The notes under the pieces: generated by a model | Seen by the model: the letters and a program-made list of their open reading frames with translations, nothing else | Database searches by the model: none | Told to the model about the DNA's origin: nothing | In this document: positions 1 to 12,900 of the stretch, piece by piece | How positions within the stretch are numbered: the stretch's first letter is position 1 | Layout: each line of letters starts with the position of its first letter | Assembly (NCBI GenBank): GCA_030248215.1 | Contig: JASANG010002646.1 | Coordinates: forward strand, 162,946 to 226,945 | Direction: 5' to 3' | Length of the DNA stretch: 64,000 bases | Source: Enoplolaimus lenunculus | Lineage: Eukaryota > Nematoda > Enoplea > Enoplida > Thoracostomopsidae | Position numbers and translations under genes: made by a program

Positions 1-227
1 TTCGCTAGCGTCGCTTTCGTCTTCACACGTGGGCCTTTCAGATCCGGGCGTTGTTCTCGTACCCGGAATTTCTTCTCCAGTATCCGGTTCGACACACCAG
101 CACATACCGACACTTCCGTGACACTGAACACGAGAAAACGAGCCATCTCTTTCACAAGAGGGTACCAGTTGCCCTGGGGGTGGAATTTCACTTTGACCGT
201 AGATATCGAGAACCATTTTGTGGCAGC
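1..227 (-). CDS. Exon: thyroglobulin type-1 domain 4 (partial, continues left of window)
   Basis: On the minus strand the frame reads a canonical Tg1 domain. The first Cys is in GCHKMV, followed by LVPSCERDGSFSRVQC, the core GMCWCVEPDTGEEIPGT, and the last Cys in RPTCEDE, giving six cysteines. The frame is open to the window edge. The acceptor is inferred at 228-229 (TTGAAG, then GC TGC) because it gives the phase 1 start shared by all other modules. It lacks a pyrimidine tract, and an inverted-repeat element begins only about 18 bases upstream. Confidence 0.85.
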
Positions 228-3200
228 CTTCAATATATGAACATTTAGGCCCCTTTCACACGTGCAAGTTTTTTGCAGCAAAACTTGCGGCTTCAACTGG
301 CAATTGCAAGTTATTGCATCTATCATTTGCAGCTGCAACTTGCATGTACCAGTTTATGCAGCAAGAAAATGTTACAACTGCAACTTCCGCCCACAAGTTA
401 TATAATGCAATTTTCAATCAAACTTTTAGTTGTAAGTTTCCGCTGCAAAAACATGCACGTGTGAATGGAGCTTAATAGTTTTTGACACAGCCATGGGAAG
501 AGAACTACTAGACACAACAGAGGGGACTTTAACGATAAACATTAATTGACACCATAAGAGGGGGGTTTAGCTTATATTACCAACGAAAAAATTTACCGAT
601 TAAACAGTTATAATAGATATCTTAGTAGAAGAGCTTCAATAACACGAGATAGAGCTATTTTTTCGTAGATAACGAAATTCCTTCGACAGCATTCGCCTAT
701 GAATTTAGTCTATTGTCGCGGTAATGCTAAAGTTTCGGGGCCAGAAACAAGGTGTTCCCGGTCTAACTGTTTTAGTATCTGCCTACTAGACATTTAATTC
801 TATTGTATAAATCGTTAACATAATGTTTTCAATTCACAAAGTTTACGACGGGCCACTAGAACTGTCCCACGTCCCTTTCTTAATTGGTCTGCTTTGAGGG
901 CCCATGTATACAACAGGGCCGGAACAGTAGTATAAGCATATTCCTAAGCCTAAGCGTAAGGATGAGCCTAAACCTAAGCCTAAGCGTATGGATGAGCCTA
1001 TTTCTAAATCTAAGCTTAAGCCTAATCCTAAGCCTAAGCCTAAGCAAAAATAATAGTCTAAAGCTTAAATTGACTCTTTTATAGCGACTCCGGAAAACGA
1101 TCCGGCCCTGTTCTATACATGGACCGCTTCTAGAGTGGCAAAACAGTCATAAATTTGTACGAAATCGCAACATATTAGCACCACGTTTCTAGGCGGTTTA
1201 CAAGTAGTGTTTGACTTTAATACATTCGTTTGTCCTTGGTGCAATTTCATCCAAGCCCGTGGTCAGCTCACTTTGCTGAGGCGGCTAAAAAATTTTAGAA
1301 CCGGCATACAACGGTTTTCAATGACTTTCAAGCAAGGCTGAAAATTTTTTAGGGATGTCAAACTTTTGCAGCGGGCTGAGCCCCCCTGGGCCCCCTTTAG
1401 CTACGGGCACAGCAAAAACAGTGTCACTGTAAAGGCAAAGGTTTCCCCAGATTGCAGTAGTGCCACGGTGCTTATACAATAGGCAGATAGGGCGTTGTAT
1501 CCGTCAAAAATTTTTCAAGAAACGTGAGAAAACACACTCATGGGAATGTTTCAACGTGCCGAAGGCTTACAAGTCAAAAAATTTTCTCGCTCGCTACACT
1601 TGCCTGCTAAAAAATTATTCGTGGTCGAAACAAATTTCTGACTGCGTCCATGATATATCGCATTTTTATTTTGTATTTTTCTGCATGTGGTTGTTTTTTC
1701 GCAATATCGCTTTAGCAATTTTGCTATATGGATAATGTGTAAAACATCCCTTATTGTTTAGAAAATGTTCTGCGCCAAATCATGCACAGATAAGTGTTGA
1801 AAAGAACGCAAGTTAGACGGCTCTTGGTTTAACCAAGAGTGGATGATGTCCACTTGCAGAAGAGTGTACAACTGACACGGTAGTGCATTGCACAAAGTGT
1901 ACCAGCACGCGTTGCATTTTTGCTCGATCCCCCCCCCCTGATTTGGGGGTAGTCACCACTTAATCTACATAGTAAACATAGGAGTTAAAATATAATCGGA
2001 GCGACTTTAGCTAAAATTCAAAATATTGGTTCAACGTTATCGCCCCCAAATAAGGGGGGGTAGGTCAAAAATACAACGTGCGCCGGGTACATTGTTTTGT
2101 GTATAGAATGTACCCAGTTGCACACTGTTGTGAAAATCATTCACTCTTGGTTTAACCAAGAGTGAATAATACAAGAGTGTGCAACTCTTGAAGCTCCGCA
2201 TGGTACAAAACGTACCACCGTGCGTTGCGTTTTTGGCCGACCATCCCTTGTTCAGAGGGGGGTCGCTATCATGAATACCCTAAATTAAACTATCTGGTGA
2301 GCATGTTTGATGCCCCATAAATAAAGTGTCATGGTTCGCACCGGCTGTACCCCCCTCTAAACAAAGGGAGGTAGGGTAAAACCGCAACGCGTGCCGGGTA
2401 CATTCTTTTCTACACAGAATCTACCCAGTTACATACTCTTGTCGAAGAACGCATCATCCACTCTTGGTTAAACGTATGTATGCCTTCTGGAGCAAAACTA
2501 TGTCGAGGTTAGCTGCAGTGGCGGATCCAGGATCTCAAAATGGGGGGGGGGCCAAAATTTCACAGGTAATAAACTTATTTTTGACCCATACTGTAGTGAC
2601 CGAAATAAAAGGGGGTCCCCATTTTGAGTCCCAATATAATTTTGGTCGAGATGCTGTTGGGGGGGCCACGGCCGGGGTGGCCCCCCCGTGGATCCGCCAT
2701 TGGTTAGCTGCTAGCTGCCAACCAGAAGCGCAACCAAGAATATTTACTATTGAGCCGGTATAAACATTCAATAACTTTTTGCGAGTGAGCGTAACAAGCG
2801 AAAAAATATATACTCCTCGGCTTCTCTGATTCAGCGAATTTTTCTAGAATGTAAACGTATGTTTTTCATCATTCCGGAAATTTCAGAGGAACAAATTACC
2901 TTCCGGCCTCTATGCAGTACTCGCCTGCATTCAAAGTACCTGTAGCTGCAGGGCACTCAGACGCACGAACACATCGCATAATTGCATCGCGAAAATAGCC
3001 CGACTTGCAAAAACAACCAGAAACGCAGTTGTAAGTGCAAACGGCAGGCGCTGGATTGCCACAAGAGCGTTCGCATGCAGTACCACACTCCAAGTATTCT
3101 TCGTTGTTTCCGTTACATGTTTGTTCAATTGTGTCCATAGATTCAGCTCGTTCTAAAAATAAAATATACTAGTCAATGTGGTTGTAATATTAATAACCCT

Positions 3201-6200
3201 TTCTCACACGAATATTTTCTATTTCCCCTGAGACCTACTTTTATGCTAGGATTCGAACTCCAGTGACTGGAGTGGGAGGCGTATACCATCACCACTCAGC
3301 TATAGGAGCTTGACGCTCGAGCTCGAGGGGGCTCTCACGTCTTGTGGTGATTTAGTACTATGTATACGTTTTGCAATTGTTAAACACTGTGCGATATATA
3401 CTATTTAACGTATATACACTGCGCTAAAGTTACCTACAGGCAACTCAATGTGAGAAGGGGTTATAGATAGTAAACTGAAAATTTTTCGCTTAAACAGCGA
3501 CAACGTGTCAAAATATATTTTAAGCGGTTGCAATATTTACAACGCTATTGTCTTAAAATATCAGTGGTTCCAATTTTAATAAAACCAACATTTTAAAATT
3601 AGAAGTGTTCCAAATTCTTAAAATATGAGACTTTACAACGTTTGGGATTTGGATCCGCTTGTGAATTGTACAAAATTTTGAAGCCGGAGAGGTGTTTTAA
3701 AAACAGGCTTCACCTAAATTTTTTTAAATTTGCGTTTTTCGGCAACAGTGAATTCGCTTTTACTACGATCAGGACACGGAACTCTGATTTTGTCGCAGTT
3801 TGCTGGTTTGAAAACCTGTTAGTAATTTGTGATAGACGGTAGTTTGTGCCAATAACCGTGCTAAGGTTTCACTGTCTAGCAGTAGGATCCTCAAATAGGT
3901 ATGGCTTACAAGTTAGAAATCGTTGTAGCTGTGTATCTTGATTTACCGTCATTCATAGTTGAAAATTGGGCGTCCAATTTTTGAGTTTTCAACGCAATTT
4001 GAACACATTCGTCTTCAGACGCACCGTCTGTACCCGGTATGGTGCGACCGGTTTCAGGTTCAACGCAGACACACTGGCGTCCGTCGATAGAATCATTGAA
4101 AAAACACAGGAACGGCCAAAAATTCCCACGCTCATCGCAATAGATTTCAAAATTCCCACGGGTACTATTCTCACGGCTGTCATTCAGTATTTGGTCACTT
4201 TCGATGTCAAATTCAGATGTTGCGTTTGTCAACGCTGATTGAAGTACAAGATACGCTTGTCGCAAGCATTCTGGAAATTTAATATTTATTTAATTTTTTT
4301 CTGTGAATTTTTGAAATTTTGACTAAAATGACCGCAAAGTAAAGTCTCCAGGCTTTGCGAATGGATTTTCTTAAGCTTCATTTAAAGCTTAGCGCTGTGT
4401 TTAGATTCATTATATACTTAGACTTAGGTTTGGGCAAAAAATTCCCGGCTAGGCTGTTTCAAATTTTGTTTCTCGCCAACCAGTAGCCGGGTTCACTTTG
4501 CTTGGGGGTAAACAATTTTTAGGAGTAACATACTAGGGCTTTTGATGACTTACAAACAAGCTTGAAATTTTACGGTCTGGGCCAAAATCCTTGCAGGGGC
4601 GGAAGACGCCTCCCTGTCCACCCTCTGTCTACGAGCCCGAATTCGGATCTCTTCTATGCATAATCCTGGCCGGTGTTGCTTAATATTCTATATTGCATTT
4701 GTTGTCTCCGCATTTCAGAGTACATCTTCAAACCAAAATTATTGTTTATCGGTCCATGTTACTTTAAGGGGCGTCCAGGTTTCTGGTGGGCATATAAAAA
4801 AGTGGGTTTAGATTCTAGATTACATTTTTTTGCTTAGGCTTAGGCTTAGGCTGAAAAACTCATTTTTACAACGCTTAAGCTTAAGCTTAGGCTTAGGCAT
4901 ACGCTTAATCTACTGTTACGCCCCTTAAAGTAACATTGGCCGTTTATCGGAGCAGGTTTAAAAAACACCGAAATAACAGTCATTGAATGATCAAAGCTGA
5001 TACACAGGCTTTTAACCTTCCAACAGGAATTAAACCTAAATATTTGTAGTGTGATTTAGTATTAATCTTTCTCCAGGAAAATTTTCCTTTTCCGAGACCG
5101 TGCGCCCCGCGCCCCCCCGCCCCCCGCCCCGGGCCGCGTTAAAATTGCGTTTGGCTTCTTGTTCGCTTATCGCGACAGCTTTCTCAGTATAATACATATC
5201 CTGCGCATTAATTAGAATTTTATGGGAATGCCGCTGAACACAGTTGAGGATCCAAGACATACTATAAAAAAACTTACCAGTTTTTGGCTCCGGGCACTCT
5301 GACGGCAGTACACATTGAAAATCGGTTTCCGTAGAAATGTTAACTCTGACATATCCTCTTGCACATTGACAACCAGGAGTGCAGCTAGTTTTGCTGCACT
5401 TACGAACAGCAGGAGTATCGCACGTTGGCTGGCACGCCGAAACACACGAACTATACTCTTGATAAGGGCCAATGCATTCGGTAGGGGGCGTGAGTTGTTG
5501 ATGACCTAAAATTGTTAGTTCTAGATTAGTTTCTAAGCTAAAAAATCTATTATTTAAATTTAGTCAAAACTAAAAGCATTCTACGGTTCGTTTAGTTATA
5601 TCTAATGTAACACCACTACGACCATCGAATACCGCTGTACTTTTAGACGTTCGTTTAAAAAATTGATTAATGGTTGCCCTCGGTCGCTAGCGGATCCACA
5701 AGGGGGGAGCGTACGCCCCCATCAGAAATTTTTTGCGTTAAAATTGTAAGGTTCCTCTAGGTACCTTACAATTTTTCCCTTCAGAAGATTTTTTGTAACA
5801 AAAGACAATTTTTCGCGCAGAATTTTTAGTAATAAAATGGTAAAGTCCCTCCGCCACCTTACAATTTTTCGCCCTCAGAAAATTTTTTGGTGATAAAATG
5901 ATAATTTCCCTACGTTACAATTTTTGCGTTATATAACATTTGCCAGCCCGCCGGCCCTCGTCAGAAATTTTTTGTTCCGCCTCTTCCAGCGTTGTATCCA
6001 AAAATTAGTAACGGGAGGACGGGCTGGCAAAAGTTTTGAAACACAATTTTTACTGCATGCTATATATCTGCTAATTTTCTGAGCGGGAAACATTGTAAGG
6101 TACTTTAGTGACCCGAATAACAGGCGGTTGTTATTTATTTGGCCTCTCTAGACGGTACCCCTTTTCTTATTCGGTTACGGACTGTTATTAATTTTTAACC

Positions 6201-6893
6201 CACGCTCTCCGCCGCCTTTTGTTAGTTGGACCTAGCACCCATCTCTTATGTCATTCTGTCTTTTGTGCAGGACTGACCATCCGCAGCATTTTTGTTGGTT
6301 GCCACGTCCGTTGTTTTCTGGATTATATAATAAAATTAATGCAGGTAGTTTGTACTTGTGTGTTATATTTTTGAGCAGTATAGACTCTAATTTGGATTAA
6401 GGGACTCGATCCGCTTATGGACTCTTATTACGGATATGGACTCCTATTGATTGGGACTCAAAATGGGGACCCCATCTTATTACTCTGATCCTCTTATTCG
6501 GGTTACTCCAGTGCAACCCTTATCATTTTATAACAAAATATGTTCTAGCCGCCACCGCCCCCTCTAAAATCCGCGAATCATGGTAGCCGGATAATCAAAA
6601 TTTAAATAAAACGCAATACTATTGCGACTGGTAAATAGATGCTATTTGCAATAAAAATACGAGTTGTTACGTAAGCTATTGTTATATCCTTCTGTTAGCC
6701 TGACACATTGTTTCAAGTTAGTATAGACAAGTGTCTAAAGGCGTCCAAATATTCATTTATGCACCGTCATTTATACATAAGCCATTTTAAGACCACACTC
6801 CGCATCATTAAATTCTTAAGAATTGTTGCAATCTCAAATATATAAAACAAGAATGTCGCTAAACTACAGAAAACTCCGCCATGCCACCGAAAA

Positions 6894-6928
<35 letters not shown>

Positions 6929-9900
6929 ATATATTATATATGTAACATATAATTAATATGTATATATATAATATATATGGCCGACATTAGACCCGAAACC
7001 TAAAGCTTAAAACATTCGATTCTTGAGCACTTTCCTTGCCAGGTTTTACGCGTTAGCTTAAGTGGTGGACACCGCTTACATAAGCCTAATCCTATACCCG
7101 AGTCTAAGCCTGTAAATGATGAAAGTGTGTAAAATGCACACATTAACTTTAGCTTAGATTTCAATGTACAGTTGTGGTATTTTTGAAGAAAAATTTTTAT
7201 TTCAGTAACAAATATATATTTAAATTTAGCGTCGAGAATGACATTGACAAATGTGTATATATATATGTCGTAAACCAAGGTGTAATTTAGTCCAATTCCG
7301 AATTGGGCTATCCTAGGGCGTAATTACAACTTAGGCTACGACATATATAATTGGTGAGGTCTTCCCGAAAAATCTGGCTGCCTTTACGGTCAATTTTATT
7401 ATTTAATTTTTTAAAAAAAGTAAAAATTTGAAAAATAACACTTGCTAAAGTATTAAATATATATTTTACATTAAAAAGCTGTTGTCTTACACTTTGTTTT
7501 AGCAAAAAATAAGCCTATTTCACCTATGGCAACCGGAAATTTTAAGCTTCGAATTTGATTTTTCTTCCTATAGAAAATAGTAGTTTTATGACCAGTAAAC
7601 GTATATTTCCGCATTGAGATTGGTCTATTATAACAGCATTAAATCCCTGTATTCGTCGAAAAATAATATATTTCTCAAAAAAAGTTTTGTTCGAATGTAT
7701 TTTGAACTCCAATTGAAATGTTGTAAACTTTCAACTCAATCAAAAATTTAGCATAAGTCAGTGTGTAAAATTTCACAAAGACCATATTTTGGATGACAAT
7801 TTTTTGGAATATTATAATTTTAGCGTTTACGTGATGCTTCAACTATTTGGCAACGTTACGCGTTACCTTGCCTACATCGACTAGTACCATATAAAGAAAT
7901 GGTAATTAACCCTTTCTCACATGAATATTTTCTATTTCCCCTGAGACCTACTTTTATGCTTGGATTCGAACTCCAGTGACTGGAGTGGGAGGCGTATAGC
8001 ATCACCACTCAGCTATAGGAGCTTGACGCTCGAGCCCGAGGGGGCTGTCACGTCTTGTGGTGATTTAGTTCTATGTATACGTGTTGCAATTGTTAAACAC
8101 GGTGCGATATATACTATTTAACGTATATACACTGCGCTGAGTTGCCTACAGGCAACTCAATGTGAGAAGGGGTTAAAAACGTTTTTATGATGAATAAATA
8201 CGCGAATAATACGTTTGCGAGCAGTTTTATAACCGAAAGAATAAATCTATTCAGGGTGTTTTTAGGCAGAACCAAACCGTTTTACGCCTGCCGGCTTTAG
8301 TCTACCGGAATATAAAAAAATTATCTATTACAATTCATTTATAATGAATGAATACGCGTATAAATGTGTCCCTGGCGCGTTTTTTACGTAGTAGCAAGTT
8401 TACTCTGAGAAACATCTTCTTGTTGTCCAGGTTTGAGTTTAGGATTTTCAGGTTGTTTCGATGTCATCATAGCTTGGATCGGTTTGCAGCTGTCGCGGCG
8501 AAACAATTTGCTCAAAACTCGAGTTTGTTTGATTTCAGCGCCAGTTTTAGCGTTGACGCACCAACATTTGTCGTCAATTTTATCACATTTACTCTGAAAA
8601 AGTTATTAAGTCTTTGCTATTTTTGGTGGTCAGCGGCGCAGCCGTACGCCGTCTAAGTTTAATCATACGGATGCTGCAATTTAGCTTGAATATTAAATAC
8701 GTAGCGAATGCATAAATGTTGCAGCAGTTGAACACGAGTTGCATGTGAAGGATGCAACTTGCAGAAGCAAACTCAAAGTGCACGCAGTTGTAAGCTGTTT
8801 CACGCTAGTTTTTTACTTTCAGCAAGAAAATAATATTAATTCTTCTACAACCTGTATAATTGCCTTTTCGAGATATCCAAAGTATTGTGGGGAGATATAT
8901 AACCTATCCCCTGTACAATTCGCCATTGCTTGACTACAGAGTAGGATAAAGAGGTACGGGAGAGGTACAGTAGCGCTTTATAAAGCCGCTAAAAACGGTA
9001 GTCTTGCATCCAGGCCCATAGTCAACTCGCCTTGCTAGGGGCGGGCTAATAATTGTTCGGTGAGGTATACAAGAGTTTTCATTGACTTACAAGCAAAGTT
9101 GAAAATTTTATAAAAGAGCCAAAAATTTTCCAGGGGTGGCTCAGCCCCACCCCAGGCCTTCCCGTTGACTACGGGACCGCTTTACCTCAAAGCTTCCATC
9201 CGAATGACAATTCACGATGCGATTTTTATTCGAACCTGGCAAGTTTTCTGGATCCAGTACTCGACGGTGACATTTTGTTGCTGAAAATAAAAAAATTCGT
9301 TATTGAACTAAATAAAAAAACGCTATTTAGCGTGGTTCAAATTTCGAAACGTGGAAATGACATTAATATACTATAGTTTAACTTGGCTGTATAATATTTG
9401 CAATTGAAACCAACATCTTTATTGCAAAAATGTCACACCACAACTAAAAATTTTCTTATAGAACAATGTGTATAAATTAAAATCTACAGAATCTTCGATT
9501 TAAAACTATAAAGGTTTAATTGATATACTAGTACACGTAGTGGCACACATGTGCAACTGGACTAAAGTTTCTCTGGCCCTAGATTAAAGTGTTGCCTGGG
9601 CTCCTCGTATTCCAGTGAACGAAATTAAAAAACTTCTAAGCTGTAGTGCTTTGCAGATACATATATAAAACACATCCGAAACAATAGGTGTTCGCAATGC
9701 ATACAGTGTTAACTTGAATACGTAACGTTACGAAAATCTGTTGGAACGCTGCCTAATATACGTATGCGGGGTGTTTTAGGTTTAATTAAATTGATTGGTT
9801 AATAGAGGAAGTCTTATCTATCTGTGTATAGTGCGGAAACGCCCTTCATAAATACGTATTTTGGGCAGCATTCCAACCGACTTGCATATAGGAAATTCCT

Positions 9901-12900
9901 ATATAAGCCGTTATGTAAACCAGCTAAATTGTAAAGGCCACTAAAACTGCGAGGGCAGGGCCGCCCTACGCCGACCTATTCACCTCCATCGACCCAAAAT
10001 CGTTTCAACCGCATTATATAATTTCTATATTAGGAATCAACTTTTATTGCCCTCTGGACAACTTCTCGCATCCTTTCGACTACCAATTCCTGGTTCCAGG
10101 AGTGTGCCAAAGACATCCCGGTTCGTAAAACATTGTCTAAAATTGTTAGCCGGTTCCTCCGGTGCCCACACTACCCATTTGACAGCAATGAATACTGAAT
10201 AAGACCAGACCCCCAAAATTTTCTTTCCCCTCGGCTGATTTCGACTTACCATTTTTCAACGAGCATTCGTTTCCGAGTACACATCGGCCTTGTTCATCTC
10301 GATAGCGGCCTTTTTGACAAATACAACGGCGTGAACAATTTTCCGTGCACTTCAACGGAGTAGGATGACTACATTTTGGTTCACTCGTTTGTGATTGTTT
10401 TTCAGCCAAAACTTCAAATACGCCACACTTTAACGGTGTATTTTCTGAAATAAAAATTAAAAAAAAAATTGCTATAAAAGCATAGTTCGTTTAATGTAAC
10501 TGATGTGCCGTGAAAATTACAGTATGAAACAGCACAAGTTATGCATCGTTCACTTTAATTTGCGTACATCGCGTTTGAATTCGTCGAATCACCGGCTGAA
10601 CAGCGCAAACTGCTCCGACGGTAAATTTCAAAGAGAAACATTATAGTAGTAATACATGAAAGAAATTTCAGTTTGTACTAATCTTATGTCTGGCATATGA
10701 TGTGATAAAATCTGAAATTTTAAGCTAAATTAGTAAGTAGTTATATAAAATTTAACAGTTTGGCTTCAAACAGGAATATTTTCACAATTTTTAATTCAAA
10801 ATTGGCTTTAACAATGTGTAACCACCATTTTCTACCTATAAACGAGTGTTTTTTATTTCCACGGCATGAACGCAAAATAAAGTCAACAGTGTATCACATT
10901 GCAATTAAAAACTTAGTCTGTTTGAGCATTATTACAAGGCACAAAAGTTCACAAAAAATGTGCTATGGTAAACGCTAAATTGTCAATAATGCGTTTAAAG
11001 TGTTCACTGTTGTTTAGGTCCATATCATCAAATGCATAGAGCATCTATCACCAGTTAGCGATACGTTTACAAACTATTGTTGATGAATTCCTGCCGGATA
11101 TAAAAATTGGCACAGAATTAGGACATATCATATGCAAAACATGTGACAAACTTTGACCCTCACTATTCAGAGTGGTTTGAAAGCTACAAGACCTATCACC
11201 AACTGGAGATAAGTGTTGCACACAGTTGAGAATACAGAGCCTGTATTTGAGTACAATGAGAGACAAGAATGTACATCGAACTCGAGCTGTGTCAAATTTT
11301 AACTGAACAGTTTACAATTTGAATTCTTCGTTTGAACGTCACTATCAACTAATTTATTGACTACGAGTTTTAACCTTAAAAAATCAAAATATTTTCGTAA
11401 AATCGTTTTGAAACTAAAATTTCAAAACCACAAAATAAACTTATCCTGATCGTCGGCCAAAATTCTGGTTAAAAACCAAAACTTGCAACTTACTAGGAAC
11501 CTCCGTTGTCAATGGCTCGGGTTCCGGAGATGACGGCTCAGGTTCCGGTAGTGAGCATTCCGGTAACCCGAGGTCAATATGCTTCCGGGTTTGAGAGTAT
11601 ACAACACCAGTTTCGTCATCGACACATACACACGTTTGATCGCTTTCTTTGCATTGTATCGACTAAAACACAGCGGTACTTGATGTTTGGGAGGAGTTAT
11701 ACTTTTGTTGTGTGGCGTGTCAGCGGCTGATTAAGAAACTTCAGAAACAAGTGACCGAACGAGATATTCATAGCGGTGCAAAAATTCGACCCCAAGCGCC
11801 ATTTTAGTGCAAAACCTTCGTACAAAATCTTGGGTTTGATTCAGCTGCAGGAGCCTAAGGGTGGGGTGCCCTAATGTAAACCGCCAATGGGCGCCGTCCG
11901 TCACCGTTCAACGATAGCGAAAGGAACAAACAAACCTTTGATTGAGAACTCTAGATTTTTCCTTAAACTACTTGTTGCAGAGTACATCTATTATGTTTCG
12001 CAGGTCTATAGCCACGTTCTGCAGTGTGTATTTAAAGACCTAGTCACATATACGAGTTTTTGCAGCAAAAACGTGCACGTGCAACATACATTTGCAAATT
12101 CGGTCACAAAACAGCTTTGAAGATCACGAAGCAGTAAATTATTCACTAGAATTCGTGCTTTCGTATTTAATTCGCACGTGTGAACGACGTTGCGTGTCAT
12201 TTGAATTTCTTGTACCTACATTTTGATTGGCTAATCGAAAACTATGTTACTAAGCTCTTGTTGAATTGATTCAGAATTTTTAAGTTTACTCACGAAGCTT
12301 TAAATATTATTCAAATATCAAACTTGTTTGATGTTTCGTAGTCCAGTACGAAAAATTAGAAACGGAATTTAAAAGTTTACCTGAAACTTTCCGTCAAGAT
12401 CACACTGCGGTACTTCAAACGCTGGTTGAATATGGGGCCACGCGGTTTGATTAATATTATTGCTATTTAGAATGTATGTGGCAATCACTGCCTGATAGCA
12501 TTCTAAAAAAAGAAATAGACAAATAAATATAAAAATCACAAATATAAACAAAAGGAAAAATAAAAACAAATGAACAAACCAAAAACAAAACAACTAAAAA
12601 ACAAACAAAGAGATAAACAACCAACAACACAAAGAAACTACTCTAAAGCACTACGACCTTACCATTTTATCACAAAAAAATTCTGACGGGAGGCATACGC
12701 CATCCGCCCCATTATGCATCTGCTAGTGCCCACTATCTGTTCTAAGATTATGGACTTAATTTAAACATGAATTCAACTGTTAACAGTAAAGTCCTAACTT
12801 AAACAAGGGGTGATCCACCTGGTCGGCTCGTACACTGCAAATGCCAATGAGTTGATTAATCAATTCAGGTAGCGAATTGGTTATTTCTGAATTTATATCA

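Noticed and set aside
2464-2771. Frames on both strands over the G-run region.
   Set aside because: They run through a short inverted-repeat element with G and C homopolymers.
3193-3464. Possible functional tRNA gene within the piggyBac-like element.
   Set aside because: The B box and A box are present, but the acceptor and anticodon stems do not pair, and all five copies share element ends.
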